22,859 bases of DNA from Didymodactylos carnosus (GCA_905250885.1 CAJNOQ010002742.1:1-22859), one strand, 5' to 3'; positions 1-10,310 are shown, counted from the first letter of the stretch. The notes: generated by a model not told the origin, from the sequence alone. Made by a program: numbers and translations.

Positions 1-127
1 ATGAGACTGTTCGAGTTTTGGAGTTTTGACGCTGTCAATTAATTTGAAAAGTGAAAGATCAAAAGACTGGCTTTATTAGCCCCTAGCCACATGGGCATTC
101 GTGAGCTTAAGACCAAGCCGAGCTCTC

Positions 128-648
128 TATTAGATAGACCCCGGTGAGGTATAAAAAAACCCAAAAGGATATGTGCTGATGGGTCTTCCCTCCAGAGTTA
201 CAGTCATTATACTGGAATTTTAGCCTATTGCATGGTATCTACCAAAAACACTAATCACGATATTTCGACCTGAAATTTTACCCGCAAGTAGGCCTACTTG
301 TAACTAGAATGTTCGCCAAATTTCAGTTCAAAAGAATGTTCCCTTCTTGAGATATTGAATTTCCAAAATCACTCATGTTCTACGAAAAGATTGAAGAATG
401 TCAGATTTTTGGGAAACTCAATATCTTATGAAGGGAACATTCTTTTGAACTGAAATTTGGCGAACATTCTAGTTACAAGTAGGCCTACTTGCGGGTAAAA
501 TTTCAGGTCGAAATATCGTGATTAGTGTTTTTGGTAGATATCATGCAATAGGCTAAAATTCCAGTATAATGACTGTAACTCTGGAGGGAAGACCCATCAG
601 CACATATCCTTTTGGGTTTTTTTATACCTCACCGGGGTCTATCTAATA
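128..648. repeat. Foldback (long inverted repeat) element, about 238-bp arms
   Basis: Two arms, about 128-365 and 411-648, are near-perfect reverse complements around a spacer of about 45 bp. The coordinate sum stays constant (776) along the arms, so there is no net indel between them, and only scattered mismatches were seen (for example catggta against catgata). The outermost bases read TATTAGATAG and CTATCTAATA, so the element may start after a TA target duplication, as in Tc1/mariner-type MITEs. No coding capacity is seen. Each arm holds a perfect 16-bp palindrome. The superfamily assignment is an inference from the TA ends only. Confidence 0.9.
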
Positions 649-939
649 CACATGCTCCAAACTTGAAAGCGGCTTGATAGTACAAACCGTTCCATTGTAA
701 GAGGAACTATTTTAGTAGATCAGATGATGCTTGCGTTGCTTGATTCATATAGCCTACCGAGAATCTATTTAACATTCTTGGTTAAGAAACCACGTGAATG
801 GCAGATGAACATTACTTGTTGTGAATTTACTAAAAAACGATTTACAGATCAGAAAAAAAAGTTAAAAGTTGAAGAAAGTATCCATCGTGCATGTATAAAA
901 ACGCAATGACACTTGTAAACTACGCCGAGCGCTTTTAGG

Positions 940-1308
940 TTAGGTACCACGGCATTCGTTTTGATTCAATATCGAATCTTCGGATCGTATTTGTTGTGCA
1001 GATTGAGATGAACCATAAATCTGACCATTACACTGCTGAATAAGACAGGGCCACTCACACAGCTGCGTTTGTTGATTCCACCAAAGATCATATGACGGAC
1101 TTTGTGTGACTGTTGCTCGTGCACATCGGAAATCAAATCTTTTTCCACCGATGCAACGATGAAATACATTGCAGTATCGACTCGCTAAAAATGCCTCATT
1201 TGCTTGACCCACACACGATACATCGGAATCAACAGTGAATCCGGCTAAATAGAAAAGAGTACAACTAATCATTCTGTTTATTTTTCGCATGCTTCGAGGT
1301 AAAGTCAT
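940..1308 (-). CDS. CBM14 (peritrophin-A) chitin-binding domain exon or small secreted protein
   Basis: The 122-residue reading frame holds one complete type-2 chitin-binding domain, with six cysteines at about residues 32, 46, 52, 62, 84 and 88 in the CBM14 spacing, plus a seventh at 93. The core LASRYCNVFHRC and the ending C-x-W-P-C closely match the second CBM14 domain of the gene at 2656-3827, so the two are paralogues. CBM14 proteins are normally extracellular and bind chitin in cuticle, jaws or gut lining. The start is uncertain. The short hydrophobic run at residues 13-24 could be a weak signal peptide. Alternatively the AG at 1245-1246, preceded by a T-rich tract, may be an acceptor, making the true exon 940-1244, with a candidate GTAAGT donor upstream near 1355. 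It may be a truncated duplicate stranded between two foldback elements. Confidence 0.6.
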   Translation of the reverse strand: MTLPRSMRKINRMISCTLFYLAGFTVDSDVSCVGQANEAFLASRYCNVFHRCIGGKRFDFRCARATVTQSPSYDLWWNQQTQLCEWPCLIQQCNGQIYGSSQSAQQIRSEDSILNQNECRGT

Positions 1309-1448
1309 TCATGCCGCTTCAGAAATTTCATTGAGCATTGATAGAATTTCACTTACTCTTCCTATTCTTCTATTTCCTTTTATGACGTTTCGGCAACGTA
1401 TATTCTCCTATTCCGATTTAAGATGCTTCGCAAGTACAGTGAGAATAA

Positions 1449-1908
1449 CATGGGGACGCGGTCAGCTAAGTCTGCTAACGCAAGAGAATTCTGTGATAGT
1501 TTTTCTTCATTTTGCTGTGTCGATATATACCGAATCGAACCACGGAGAGAGTCACGAGACGTCTTAACTTGAAGACAAACGTCGTGTGAACATTTTAAGA
1601 TATATCTGCGCTCAAGAAAATGTTTCTTTCCGAAGATTTTAATTAAACATTGAGTACTACTTTTCAAAAATTCTCATTCTTCAGAAGCGAAAAGTAGTAC
1701 TCAATGTTTTATTAAAATCTTCGGAAAGAGACATTTTCTAGAGCGCAGATATATCTTAAAATGTTCACAAAACGTTTGTCTCCACGTTAAGATGTCTCGT
1801 GACTCTCTCCGTGGTTCGGTTTGATATATATCGACACAGCAAAATGAAAAAAAAACGTCACGGATTTTTTTTGCATTAGCAGAGTCAGCTGGCCGCGCGG
1901 ATGACATG
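1449..1908. repeat. Foldback element, about 220-bp arms
   Basis: The arms, about 1449-1665 and 1689-1908, are imperfect inverted copies. The inner 20 bases at 1645-1664 and 1690-1709 are exact reverse complements. Similarity stays high through the block containing the cgacacagcaaaatg motif, then fades towards the CATG at 1449 and at 1905. The spacer is only about 25 bp and itself partly self-pairs. Open frames inside the arms are mirror images of each other and are not genes. No clear target duplication was found. The arms are more diverged than those of the 128-648 element, which suggests an older insertion. Confidence 0.85.
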
Positions 1909-2655
1909 AAAAAAATCACCTATATATTTTTATGCTCTTGTTCGATTTTTAATGGACATACCAGCACCTTGGATTTAAAGTGGCTGAATTAGAGCGATTT
2001 TTTCCCAATCACGTCGAGAAACTTGAAAGAACGTCATTATTCCTTGTCTTATCGTCATTATTCAATTGTCTTTCTGCTCTGATATTTCCGTTGCGGGCAA
2101 CATTTCATTCAAATGAGCAGAAAAAAAATGAATAGGCTCAGCTGTTTCAAAATGTTTAGCGGTGGAATAGGGTGATTAAAAGGCGGAAATTTCAAAATTT
2201 TTGATTTTCTGGAAAAACAAAAATTTCGCCAAGAATCTTGAACAAAGCGTAAGTATTTAAAAGTGCTGTCATCATTGTCATCCCAGTTTATAACGCAACT
2301 GGTTCTGAGCAAGATAGAATTACTTTTAGTCCTCTTGTGTCATAAGAATCGTGAAATTTCGCGTCCAGGTTTGGAAAGTAAGCGCAAAAATTGGGTTAAA
2401 TAGGAGTGTTTGATTTTTTCACCTGGTTAACGCCTCGTTTCAACAAAAACAAATACTTGTATCGCAATTTAAACAACAAACTGAGTCAAACCATGTTTCT
2501 TTTCAACGAAGTTCCAGTACCCTTTTAGGACGTTAGACATCGGGCTGATGGTGGCCTTTAGCCTCATTTAAACTTGGGTTACGTAACGATTGTGTTCAGT
2601 TAATTGAATAATATGCACAAAAGTCTATATTTTATAGTCTATTCAAAAAAGCTTT
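1909..2655. other. Intergenic, nothing recognised
   Basis: AT-rich sequence without a supportable gene on either strand. The start of the stretch lies just outside the second foldback element. The end of it should hold the 3' untranslated region of the chitin-binding gene transcribed leftwards from 3827, but no canonical AATAAA was found close to its stop. Confidence 0.5.
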
Positions 2656-3827
2656 TTAAACTTTACCCCCTGTAAATTGTGAACTTCCTGATTGAGAGCC
2701 TGTTCCAAACGATCCAGAGACGCTCCCTCCTCCCACTACTCCCGTTCCGGAGCCGGCTGTGCCAAAGTTGCCAGATCCAGTGTCTGATGAACCGGGATTA
2801 AAACTGCCACTTGCTGCTCCAGAGGAACCTCCCCCCGTATTAAAATTACCGCCACCGGATGGACTCGGATTGAAACTGCCTGTTCCTGTACCTACTGATC
2901 CCGAACCGGAACTGCCGCCACTAGTTCCTGAGCCTGATCCACCACTGGAGAATGAGGATTGTGTACCGGATCCACTACCGGATGAACCGGAACCGCCTGG
3001 TGCTGTACACACAAATGACGTTGACTGGAAGACGGCTTCTGCTTCTTGTTGACTTTCAGTAATCGCCGAACTGCCCGAATCAACAATAACTCCACCGGGA
3101 CTTGTGCAACGCCTTCCTGTTTCACATGGCCATGTACACGCTGCCGCGGATTCTTGTGATATCCCTTGTGGACTGCCGTGTTGTACCCACCACAATCGTG
3201 GACCATTTACCATTCTTGGACACAGAAATGCATTTGAGACACCCGTGAAACATCGATAGAAAACATTACACCATCGGCTGGCAAAAAATCCGTCTTGCTT
3301 GCCTATAAACGGAAAAAGGGTTTACTAACACAAATAACGTTTGTAATATAATCTATACTTACCAGCACAAGTAAATTGTTCTCTTGATTGAATAAAGATT
3401 TTCCACGGTTCAGTTGGTGCACTTGTACTCAGTAAACTACCGGAAACTGGAGTAGGTTCTTCAATTTGACTATAATACGAATTAGCTGAACATCCATTTG
3501 GATTTTGACTGGCAAATTCACATCTAAAAAAGAGCATCATGTAAAGAGCACACGATTATGCCATTTCAAACTAACTTACCTTTGAGTTTGATCATCGAAA
3601 TAGAATCGTTCACCTACTTGAGGACAGCCGTACGATCGTCGTTGTGCACCAGCAACACAGGCATGAAATACATCACAATATCTTGTATCTCTCCAATGTC
3701 CATCAATTCGTCCTTTACAATCAAATTGAACGTTGGTAATCTCTCTTTGGTTTAATGCAGGTGGTAAGTATAGCAATACTTCGAAAATAGCTGAAAATAC
3801 AAGAAGCACGTTCGATGGTTTTGCCAA
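2656..3827 (-). CDS. Secreted protein with two CBM14 chitin-binding domains and Gly/Ser-rich tail
   Basis: Three exons join in frame: 3580-3827, 3363-3523 and 2656-3302, giving about 351 residues. Introns are 3524-3579 (56 bp) and 3303-3362 (60 bp); both have GTAAGT donors and T-rich acceptors ending in TTTAG or TATAG. Residues 1-25 look like a signal peptide. Domain 1 has cysteines at about 37, 51, 57, 68, 84 and 94; its last two are in exon 2, which supports the splice. Domain 2 has cysteines at about 135, 148, 154, 164, 192 and 196 and spans the second junction. From about residue 240 the chain is low complexity, rich in Gly and Ser with recurring GSFNP/GNFNT-like blocks, a composition typical of structural matrix proteins. 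The likely role is binding chitin outside the cell, for example in jaw or gut lining; that role is inferred from the family. The start is the first Met before the signal peptide. Confidence 0.88.
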
Positions 3828-6079
3828 TCACTCGGTCCCTTGATTTAATTAATTTATCCACTCACTAACTCAAATGAATTAATTTGACTCAAATAATTTC
3901 ATGTCAGAGATTATGGAACCAAATACTTCTAAGGGAGATGTAACCAGTTAAACTACAAGGGACAGCAATGAATGCTGACGAAGCTCTTTAACTAAAGCAC
4001 AAAAAGAATTTTTTAAGATAGTTTAAATGAAAATCATGTTGATTCTGACGACCTGTCGTGGTTACAAATGCTTACAAGCTTCACATTTGCTGGCAGCGTC
4101 AGATACCTTATGGTGTGCCCACTCCCTCATTTATCTGTCCACTGCCTATTTGTGAGTATTCGGGGTATTTAAGAGCGTGTGAGAATTTTTGCGAGGTGGG
4201 GTATTGGGGATAATGATTAATAGTATGGTCACTGTAGAATGTATTTTGGTTTCCGCCGTCATGCGCTGGACAAATAGACAGTATGCTTTGTAGACCCTAA
4301 GCTGAGTGAAGAGAAATAGTTCAATTCGAGACCTTTTCAAGTATTTATAGTGTAACCTATCTCTAACTATTTATTGAGAAAAAATCTGTACCTTCTGTCA
4401 TACTATTTCGGATGACTCTCAGAATAGTACGACATTTTCGTCTCCAAAACGGTGTAATTGCTGAGCTAAGATGTAGACTTTTCTTAACTTACAGATTAAA
4501 AAGAGTTGTCGCATATCAGAAATTTGCGAGATTTCAATATAGAGAACACTTGGAAATAAATATTACTTTTTTGATGAAAATTAAATACAACAGTAATACT
4601 TTGATATTATGGCTATTAAATATATACAATAACTATCTTAAAAATAAAAATAGGACATCCCACTTGATGACTTTTTAATTTAATTATCAAACACTAATAT
4701 GTGTAAATATATCTTATGGTCTTTCTCTCCCTCTCTCTTTTTCTGTCAGAATGATTACTCAATACATCCTCTCAGGTAAAATTGTATTCGAGTACAGAAA
4801 TAACTTAGTCAAAGACGATTTGAAAAAGCGATTAAATTCAGCTTATCAAATACCACACAGCGAGAATGGGGGAGAAGAACGGTAAAATTAACAAAGAAAA
4901 TAAATTTTTAAAATGTCAAAATAACGAAAAACTATAGATACAAGCCTTATTGAGAGCAGAGAGAAAGGATTAAGGATTAAGGTATAATTACTAAATGCAC
5001 ACTTTCAAGAAGAAAAATACAATAAAACATAAGTGATGAATGATCGACAATTGCTCTTGATTCATGCTTACCATAGAAAATGAGAAATTAAAGACGTTTA
5101 CTTCATCATAACTATGTAGATCATCATTGATAACGGCATGATTTGAAACCAAGGCAACGAAATCGGGAATTAATCAGAATATCAAACCGAATGTAGCATT
5201 GTTATTCCTCTGACTGAAAGTCTGTGGCCGAAAAACGTAAAATACCGGTATTCATATGAAAGCTACCCAGTTTTTATCCGCAACGATTCGAGCCGCGAGA
5301 CTATGATATTCGGATTGGACTTGTTGAGAAACTTTTGGTGTTTTGTCAAAATGTTGGACGAAAACGTTTTTTTCGAAACACACTGAATTACAAATCATTC
5401 AAACGCAGTTTGTTTTTCGTAGACTCCGAATAACACATTAGCTTTAAATAACAGTACTTTTTAACGTTTAAAATTTAAGTTTTTTAGTTTTTCCGTTCTG
5501 TACAGTATGAGTGATTCTGATAAAAGTAGTATCGTTTATTTTCAAAAGTTTGACCAGCACGAAAAGCAAACGCTTGGGGGCGATACTTCCAGTATCGCTA
5601 GTTTTCTGAAAACCTTGGATTTCCAGAAATCCTTTCCCCCTATTTGCACGCTGTCTATGCACATCCTTAAATTCTTCATGTTGTAAAATCTTTCTACTAA
5701 AAATTTTTGGCTTTGTTCACGCGTGTTACATTAAAGTTACAAGAACTCAAAAGAAAACGGTTACCTAGTATTTTCTAGTTTTCTTTCTTACAGTGCAATT
5801 TTAGTCTCTGGCATTTTGACAGTATCATCGTGTGGCTAGACTACACTGACAATCGAAAAAAAACTTTTTATCATGTTCCGTTGAGGCGCGATATAGTGGG
5901 TGGTTGCAGGATAAATTGTCGGTCAAATCTCACCTAGCATTAATATATCAATTAGTAATATCAAATCATTTGACATGGGTATTTAAAACACCAAGCATCG
6001 ATCACTCGATTGTAGGAGGAAGATAGGTATTCTATATCATCATTGCCTTCTGATAACTCCGGAGTGCATTCGAGCATTT
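3828..6079. other. Long intergenic stretch, no gene supported
   Basis: About 2.2 kb of AT-rich sequence. Short open frames occur (64-88 codons, for example at 4412-4678 on plus and 5468-5662 on minus), but none shows a domain, signal peptide or convincing splice context. A pyrimidine-rich stretch lies at 4719-4747 and a small aaggatt tandem at about 4967-4981. The promoter of the chitin-binding gene should lie in the first few hundred bases. Confidence 0.5.
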
Positions 6080-6101
6080 TCTCTCTCTCTCTCTCTCTCT
6101 T
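6080..6101. repeat. (TC)n microsatellite
   Basis: About eleven TC units in a row, without interruption. It lies about 90 bp before the inverted repeat that starts at 6191. Confidence 0.9.
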
Positions 6102-6190
6102 TCATGGGCACAGCGCATGTTATTCAAACACATGACAACATTCGAAAAATCCTCATCGAATGCTCGCTTCAGAATCATCAATGCTCTAAG

Positions 6191-6764
6191 AACGAAGATT
6201 AGTAATACAGCAGTATATCAATTAGTAGTGAATCATTATTTTAATTTTTAATTTTTTTCAAAATTTTATTTATCGACGTTTCGAGAATGCAATTTTCATT
6301 ATCAAGAGAAGACACATAATAACAAGAGAGATGTTTAGCGTACAATAAACTTGAAAATACAACTTTTATGCAATATGCGTCAACATATACCAGAGAAAAA
6401 AATATGAATATACGCAGTTCTACTAAATAGAAAAACGCATATTTTACATCAGCTTTATATTCTCTTCTTCTTACTTATTTCTAAGGTTATTTAGTTCATC
6501 TTTTCCACAACATATACGGTCCTCTTTTCTTTTGTAGTTCCAATATGCACATATATATTTTATCTCTATTTTTCGATTCAATACAACTATGTTATTTATA
6601 TTTTTTTCTCTGGTCCAACGTTGACGCATGTTGCACAAAAGTCTACTTTCAATTTTATTGTACGATAAACAAACATCTCTTGTTGTTATGAGCTTTCTCT
6701 TGATAACGAGAATTGTATTCTTGAAACATTGATAAATAACGCTGCTGTATTACTAATCTTCGTT
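6191..6764. repeat. Imperfect inverted repeat with Penelope-like terminal motifs
   Basis: The outer 23 bp (6191-6213 and 6742-6764) are exact reverse complements. The arms then run to about 6445 and back from about 6535, with moderate divergence. The left arm carries an extra AT-rich block of about 53 bp (6214-6266). Each arm holds a block that reads, in its own orientation, CTTGATAA, then about 15 bases with a short GAA/TTC pairing, then GAAAC followed by a GATAAATA run; the left arm has CGAAACGTC. This resembles a degenerate hammerhead-ribozyme core of the type known near the terminal repeats of Penelope-like elements. The two copies point in opposite directions, so this may be an inverted pair of element ends. 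The family assignment is inference. Confidence 0.6.
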
Positions 6765-7830
6765 GTTAAATTATTTGCTCTTAAATAAATTAAGTGTTTC
6801 GCCAATCCTCTATTTGTATGATTTAAGTGCAGCTTTCTTTGCGATGAACAATTTCAGTAAGGCCATAGCTGTCTACGGATCCGTTTTAAGTATTTCCTGG
6901 AGCTGAGCGCGGGGATGGTGGCTAGTTTCGTTGTGACTAGACGAGGATCGGTATCGATCTCGAGCGACACTTGATGCAGATTGTACGAGAGTTCGAGGAG
7001 GGAGAGAGGGAGCTCTTTTTCAATCAAAACTAGTCGAGAGAAACGCGTATGTCGAAATCAACTGTCTGGCGGAAAGTCTCAATAGCTGAACTTGAAAACT
7101 TTATACTAGAGAACAAAATGTGCTGATCATCTTGTGATCAATCCAATCTATCGACTCGTCGATGTTCATCATGGCGATGATCGTGTATAAATCATTGAAA
7201 TGACACCCATTTTCTTACTCAGCTGGGCTAGCTCTATCCCTATACTTGCGTTGGTCACGAAAATTTCTTGGTTCGAATGACCGTTACGTGTTACACTGCC
7301 AAGGTTTCTTAGAATGATTTACTTTAACTTTTATTATGAAAAGTAACCTTGTTATCTTTTTTGCAGTTAGCTCAGTCTTTTTGTTTTTGTTACTAATGAT
7401 AAATAATAAAGAATTAGGTTAAATTTTTAGAAATACAAATAATATCATTAAAAGTGAATAATATTATAAAGATTTTTTGTATACGCCAGCCTTAGCAACA
7501 TAGACTTTTTATGTCTCGCTTGTGTGCTACTATTTATCGATAGAAAATTATTTTTTTGGCATTCTCTCAGTATTTTCAAAGAAGATCGAGTTACAGTTTT
7601 AGACCCAAAAATCTTGATTTTAAGATAATTTTGGGTCGCGAAATCTCTTATTATGACGAAGTTAATGAAATTAACGCTTGGTTTTTCGATTTATGGATTC
7701 ACAATTATTCTTTTTTACATTGTTGCTAACGCCGTACTTATTTTCGTTTTTACATTTTTCATAAAAACAGTTACTGGATTCTTTATTTTATTAATTTTGA
7801 TCATTCTAAATTGTTTTTATCTCTTTGCAT
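6765..7830. other. Intergenic, nothing recognised
   Basis: No supportable gene. There is a small hairpin at about 7601-7637 with GACCCAAAA paired to TTTTGGGTC. A GC-richer patch lies at about 6900-7060. The plus-strand 64-codon frame at 7653-7847 is very AT-rich and hydrophobic, and is not called. Confidence 0.45.
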
Positions 7831-8690
7831 ATGAATTCTACACCTAATCGTTCTAAGATATGGCCGGTAGTACCACAGCTAAACTCTAGAACAGATTCCC
7901 CGGCCCAATATCGGAGTAAATGATTGCTGAATATTCTCACTAAGATATCGGATTTCACTAGTTATTCTAAACCGAAGTTAACATCACACAGAAAGAGACG
8001 GGGAAGATCTTCATTGAACGCACCACAACTGAAAAAGATTCGGTCTCATCGAAAAATATATACGCGTATGAAACGTGCAAATCAAAATATATCTGACAGG
8101 AGACAAAGACTAGATAAACACCGACAGTATATAGTGAGACAATACTGATTGGGTTGTTCAAACATGCTTTCGATATTTTGATGCTGCAAATAGCTTCCAT
8201 ACTGACCCCTTCACGGGTAACTTTATACCAGCAAGGTAAACCAGTGCTCAACGAAAGGCAGCAAACAATAAGAGCATGTTGTTACAGCGTCCTATGCAAC
8301 CCATTCTCGAGAATTTCATTGTCAGTTAGCTTGATTCGAATATCAATGAATCTGATGCAGACTTTCAATACTCGATCAGTCAACCTCGACGTGTCGTTAA
8401 TTCGATTAAAATTTTCGTTCACCCTGATCAACGTATCAATGTATGTAAAAGGTTCATGTAGTTTATGTCATAAGTTTTTGTTTATTATTTTTAAACTACC
8501 TGTGCCAGCCATATACTTTGTTGAATATTTTTTCAAGACATTATCGGATACACGTGATAGATCTATGTCAAGTTTAGCTAAATCAATCTGAGATAGTCGA
8601 ATGTAGCAACTATCCTAAAGATATTTGTGTTTCTACCAAAATAAATAAAATTATAAATATAGGAAAAGCGATAGAGTAATCTTATCTTAC
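7831..8690 (+). pseudogene. Decayed coding-like fragments, unknown family
   Basis: From ATG 7831 one frame runs about 30 codons to a TGA at about 7921, then continues in the same frame with about 75 basic, protein-like codons (Arg/Lys-rich) to a stop at 8146-8148. Starting at that stop, in a neighbouring frame, another protein-like stretch follows (DWVVQTCFRYFDAAN...) and is interrupted by a TAA and a TAG, with further open pieces to about 8690. In a third frame, 8154-8591 is open for 145 codons. The shifting frames and repeated stops suggest a broken gene or element. Unrecognised introns are an alternative, since GT...AG pairs about 60 bp apart can be drawn around 8130-8200. I do not recognise the family. 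Confidence 0.3.
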
Positions 8691-9423
8691 ATTCTCCATT
8701 GTCTGATTCTATGTTATATGTATATAGACCGATACTAAACATTTATCAAATAAACTAGATTATCTGAAAGTAGTGAATAGCATCTAGAACCTCAAGAACC
8801 AACAATTTATGAGTTTTACTCGTACGACAACAAATCATTTGAAGTGTTAACAGCTAATATCGATGTTATGCTCGTGTATTTTATATTGTTTTCAAAATAT
8901 ATGCATTACATCTGAGAAAGAAATCAGGTTAATATTGACACCATCAAAAGTTACAGTTTTGCTTTGTTCAACGAAGTATAGCCGAATACTATAGCTGACT
9001 CTGGCAGTTTCAAAGTCACTTCTTTATATAATATGAGAATAAATTGAGATTGAGCAATATATATATGTTAGAGTGAAGGAAAGAAACAGAACAAAATAAG
9101 AAGAACTATAGATATGTAATATTTTATAGCTTAAAATTGTGTTCTCTGATCTTGGTGTTATTTCAGTCAATTTCCTTACATAAACGCCTGAAGAACGCTT
9201 CGCAGCAAGAATATCTTTTGTTTTTCTTAATTATTTTCTTTTGGATGAACACGCAGCAAAAACCCAAATTCTGATCCCATGTATCGAATGGTGATTTAGA
9301 CACTATCAGAAATTCTTTCTATAAAGTTGCGCAGGTATAGGTAGGAAGTATAGATAAACCACTTTAGCTAAATCTCTAAATCATACGGACCATAAATTGT
9401 CTATTACATCCTTCTCAAAGAGT
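8691..9423. other. Intergenic, nothing recognised
   Basis: AT-rich sequence with no frame long enough to support. It lies between two groups of coding-like fragments and may be part of the same decayed unit. Confidence 0.4.
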
Positions 9424-9640
9424 AACAGGTAGACTATCGAATATAAGACGGATTGACCAAGAAAACTCAGATGAGATTCTTCCTACACACAAGAGATTAA
9501 TGAAATTTGAAAGCACACGTTATATCGACGATAGCTAAAATCATAGGTGGTTTGAGCGGAAAACTTTAGTCTCGAATAGTTTCGATATGACTGAACTATA
9601 TATAACTATGGGCACTGCAAAACAAAAATGGTGATAGAGA
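9424..9640 (+). pseudogene. Short coding-like fragment with an internal stop
   Basis: One plus-strand frame reads about 70 mostly polar residues (containing RRIDQENSDEILPTHKRL and later WFERKTLVSN) with a single TAA at about 9536. There is no start codon, and no domain is recognised. The composition looks more like coding sequence than its AT-rich surroundings. It may belong with the fragments at 7831-8690. Confidence 0.22.
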
Positions 9641-9734
9641 CAACAACAAGTATAATTTATTCATTTGCGAATCTAGTAGACCAATAAAATTCAAGGTCAG
9701 GGCTCTTTAATGTAGTACCGCAAAGAATATCAAT

Positions 9735-10151
9735 ATGTGTAAAATTCTTGTAGTTACCGTTCTCTTACCTACCTGTCCAAATATGGAAATAATTTTCCTA
9801 ATTAATAATTACATTAATGAGTTCAGAAAAGTTCCCAAATCTTTTCAAGATCTTGATACAGAATTTTCAAGATATGTCAGACTCGGATCCGTAGTAAAAC
9901 TTGATGAAGAAATTTCAAAAAGCAAAATCGTTAAAGAACTTGTGCAGATTTTGACTTTCTGCAAGACCTGGTTATATTTAAGAAATACACCTAATACTGT
10001 ATTTTACGTAATCATAATACATCGTATGACTAACTGTTACGTGATAACGCAGAAACGAATCGAATCACTTCTGTTTTTGTTAAAAGTTTTATGCTTTGTA
10101 ACATATGAAATAAAGGAACGTATTCAATACAATCCTAGTTTAAGAATATAA
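9735..10151 (+). CDS. Hypothetical 138-residue protein
   Basis: An uninterrupted frame of 138 codons, which is longer than expected by chance in such AT-rich DNA. The product has a short hydrophobic N-terminus, a charged middle (about residues 30-70) and two hydrophobic runs near 90-98 and 112-124. I recognise no domain. No splice sites, Kozak context or partner exons could be established. It runs convergently towards the deiodinase-like gene on the other strand, whose 3' region ends about 80 bp beyond it. It could be real, an exon of a larger gene, or a survivor of the decayed sequence upstream. Confidence 0.3.
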   Translation: MCKILVVTVLLPTCPNMEIIFLINNYINEFRKVPKSFQDLDTEFSRYVRLGSVVKLDEEISKSKIVKELVQILTFCKTWLYLRNTPNTVFYVIIIHRMTNCYVITQKRIESLLFLLKVLCFVTYEIKERIQYNPSLRI

Positions 10152-10227
10152 GTAAGTGAAAAACATATTCAACGGATAAGTTGTGTTATTGTGGGATTCA
10201 AAGGACAAGATACATCGGTTTTTCACC

Positions 10228-10298
10228 ATCATAATGGTTATGCTTTAAGCGAAAAACTTCATTTAGCTTTAAATATTACAACAACACACCATCATCAT
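10228..10298 (-). promoter_or_regulatory. Candidate SECIS element in 3' UTR of the deiodinase-like gene
   Basis: Thirteen bases after the stop codon, the minus strand reads ATGA (10298-10295), then TGATGGT pairing with ACCATTA (10238-10232), followed immediately by TGAT (10231-10228). ATGA opposite TGA(T) is the arrangement of the kink-turn quartet of eukaryotic SECIS elements. The helix continues for about five more pairs after one bulged A. The loop contains an AA at 10277-10276, and a second small stem (TTTAAAGC with GCTTAAA) could form an apical hairpin as in form 2 SECIS. The AA lies about 17 nt from the quartet, slightly farther than usual, so this is a candidate fitted by eye. Confidence 0.45.
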
Positions 10299-10310
10299 TG
10301 AAAAGAAGGC

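Noticed and set aside
1378..1393. GCCGAAACGTCATA on the minus strand, resembling a hammerhead or Penelope end
   Set aside because: No CTGATGA-like half or stem II was found upstream, so the match is probably chance.
1380..1919. Minus-strand open frames at 1380-1667 and 1701-1919
   Set aside because: They lie in the two arms and flanks of the foldback element, partly mirror each other, and have no domain or splice support.
2759..3052. Plus-strand open frame of 97 codons, Pro-rich
   Set aside because: It is the antisense shadow of the Gly/Ser-rich tail of the chitin-binding gene; Gly and Ser codons read backwards give Pro-rich frames.
4412..4678. Plus-strand 88-codon frame
   Set aside because: AT-rich composition with Ile/Asn/Lys runs at the end, no domain and no splice context.
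7240..7290. GGTTCGAAT, resembling a tRNA T-loop
   Set aside because: The bases around it do not form a T-stem and no acceptor or D-arm could be placed. No tRNA was found anywhere in the window.
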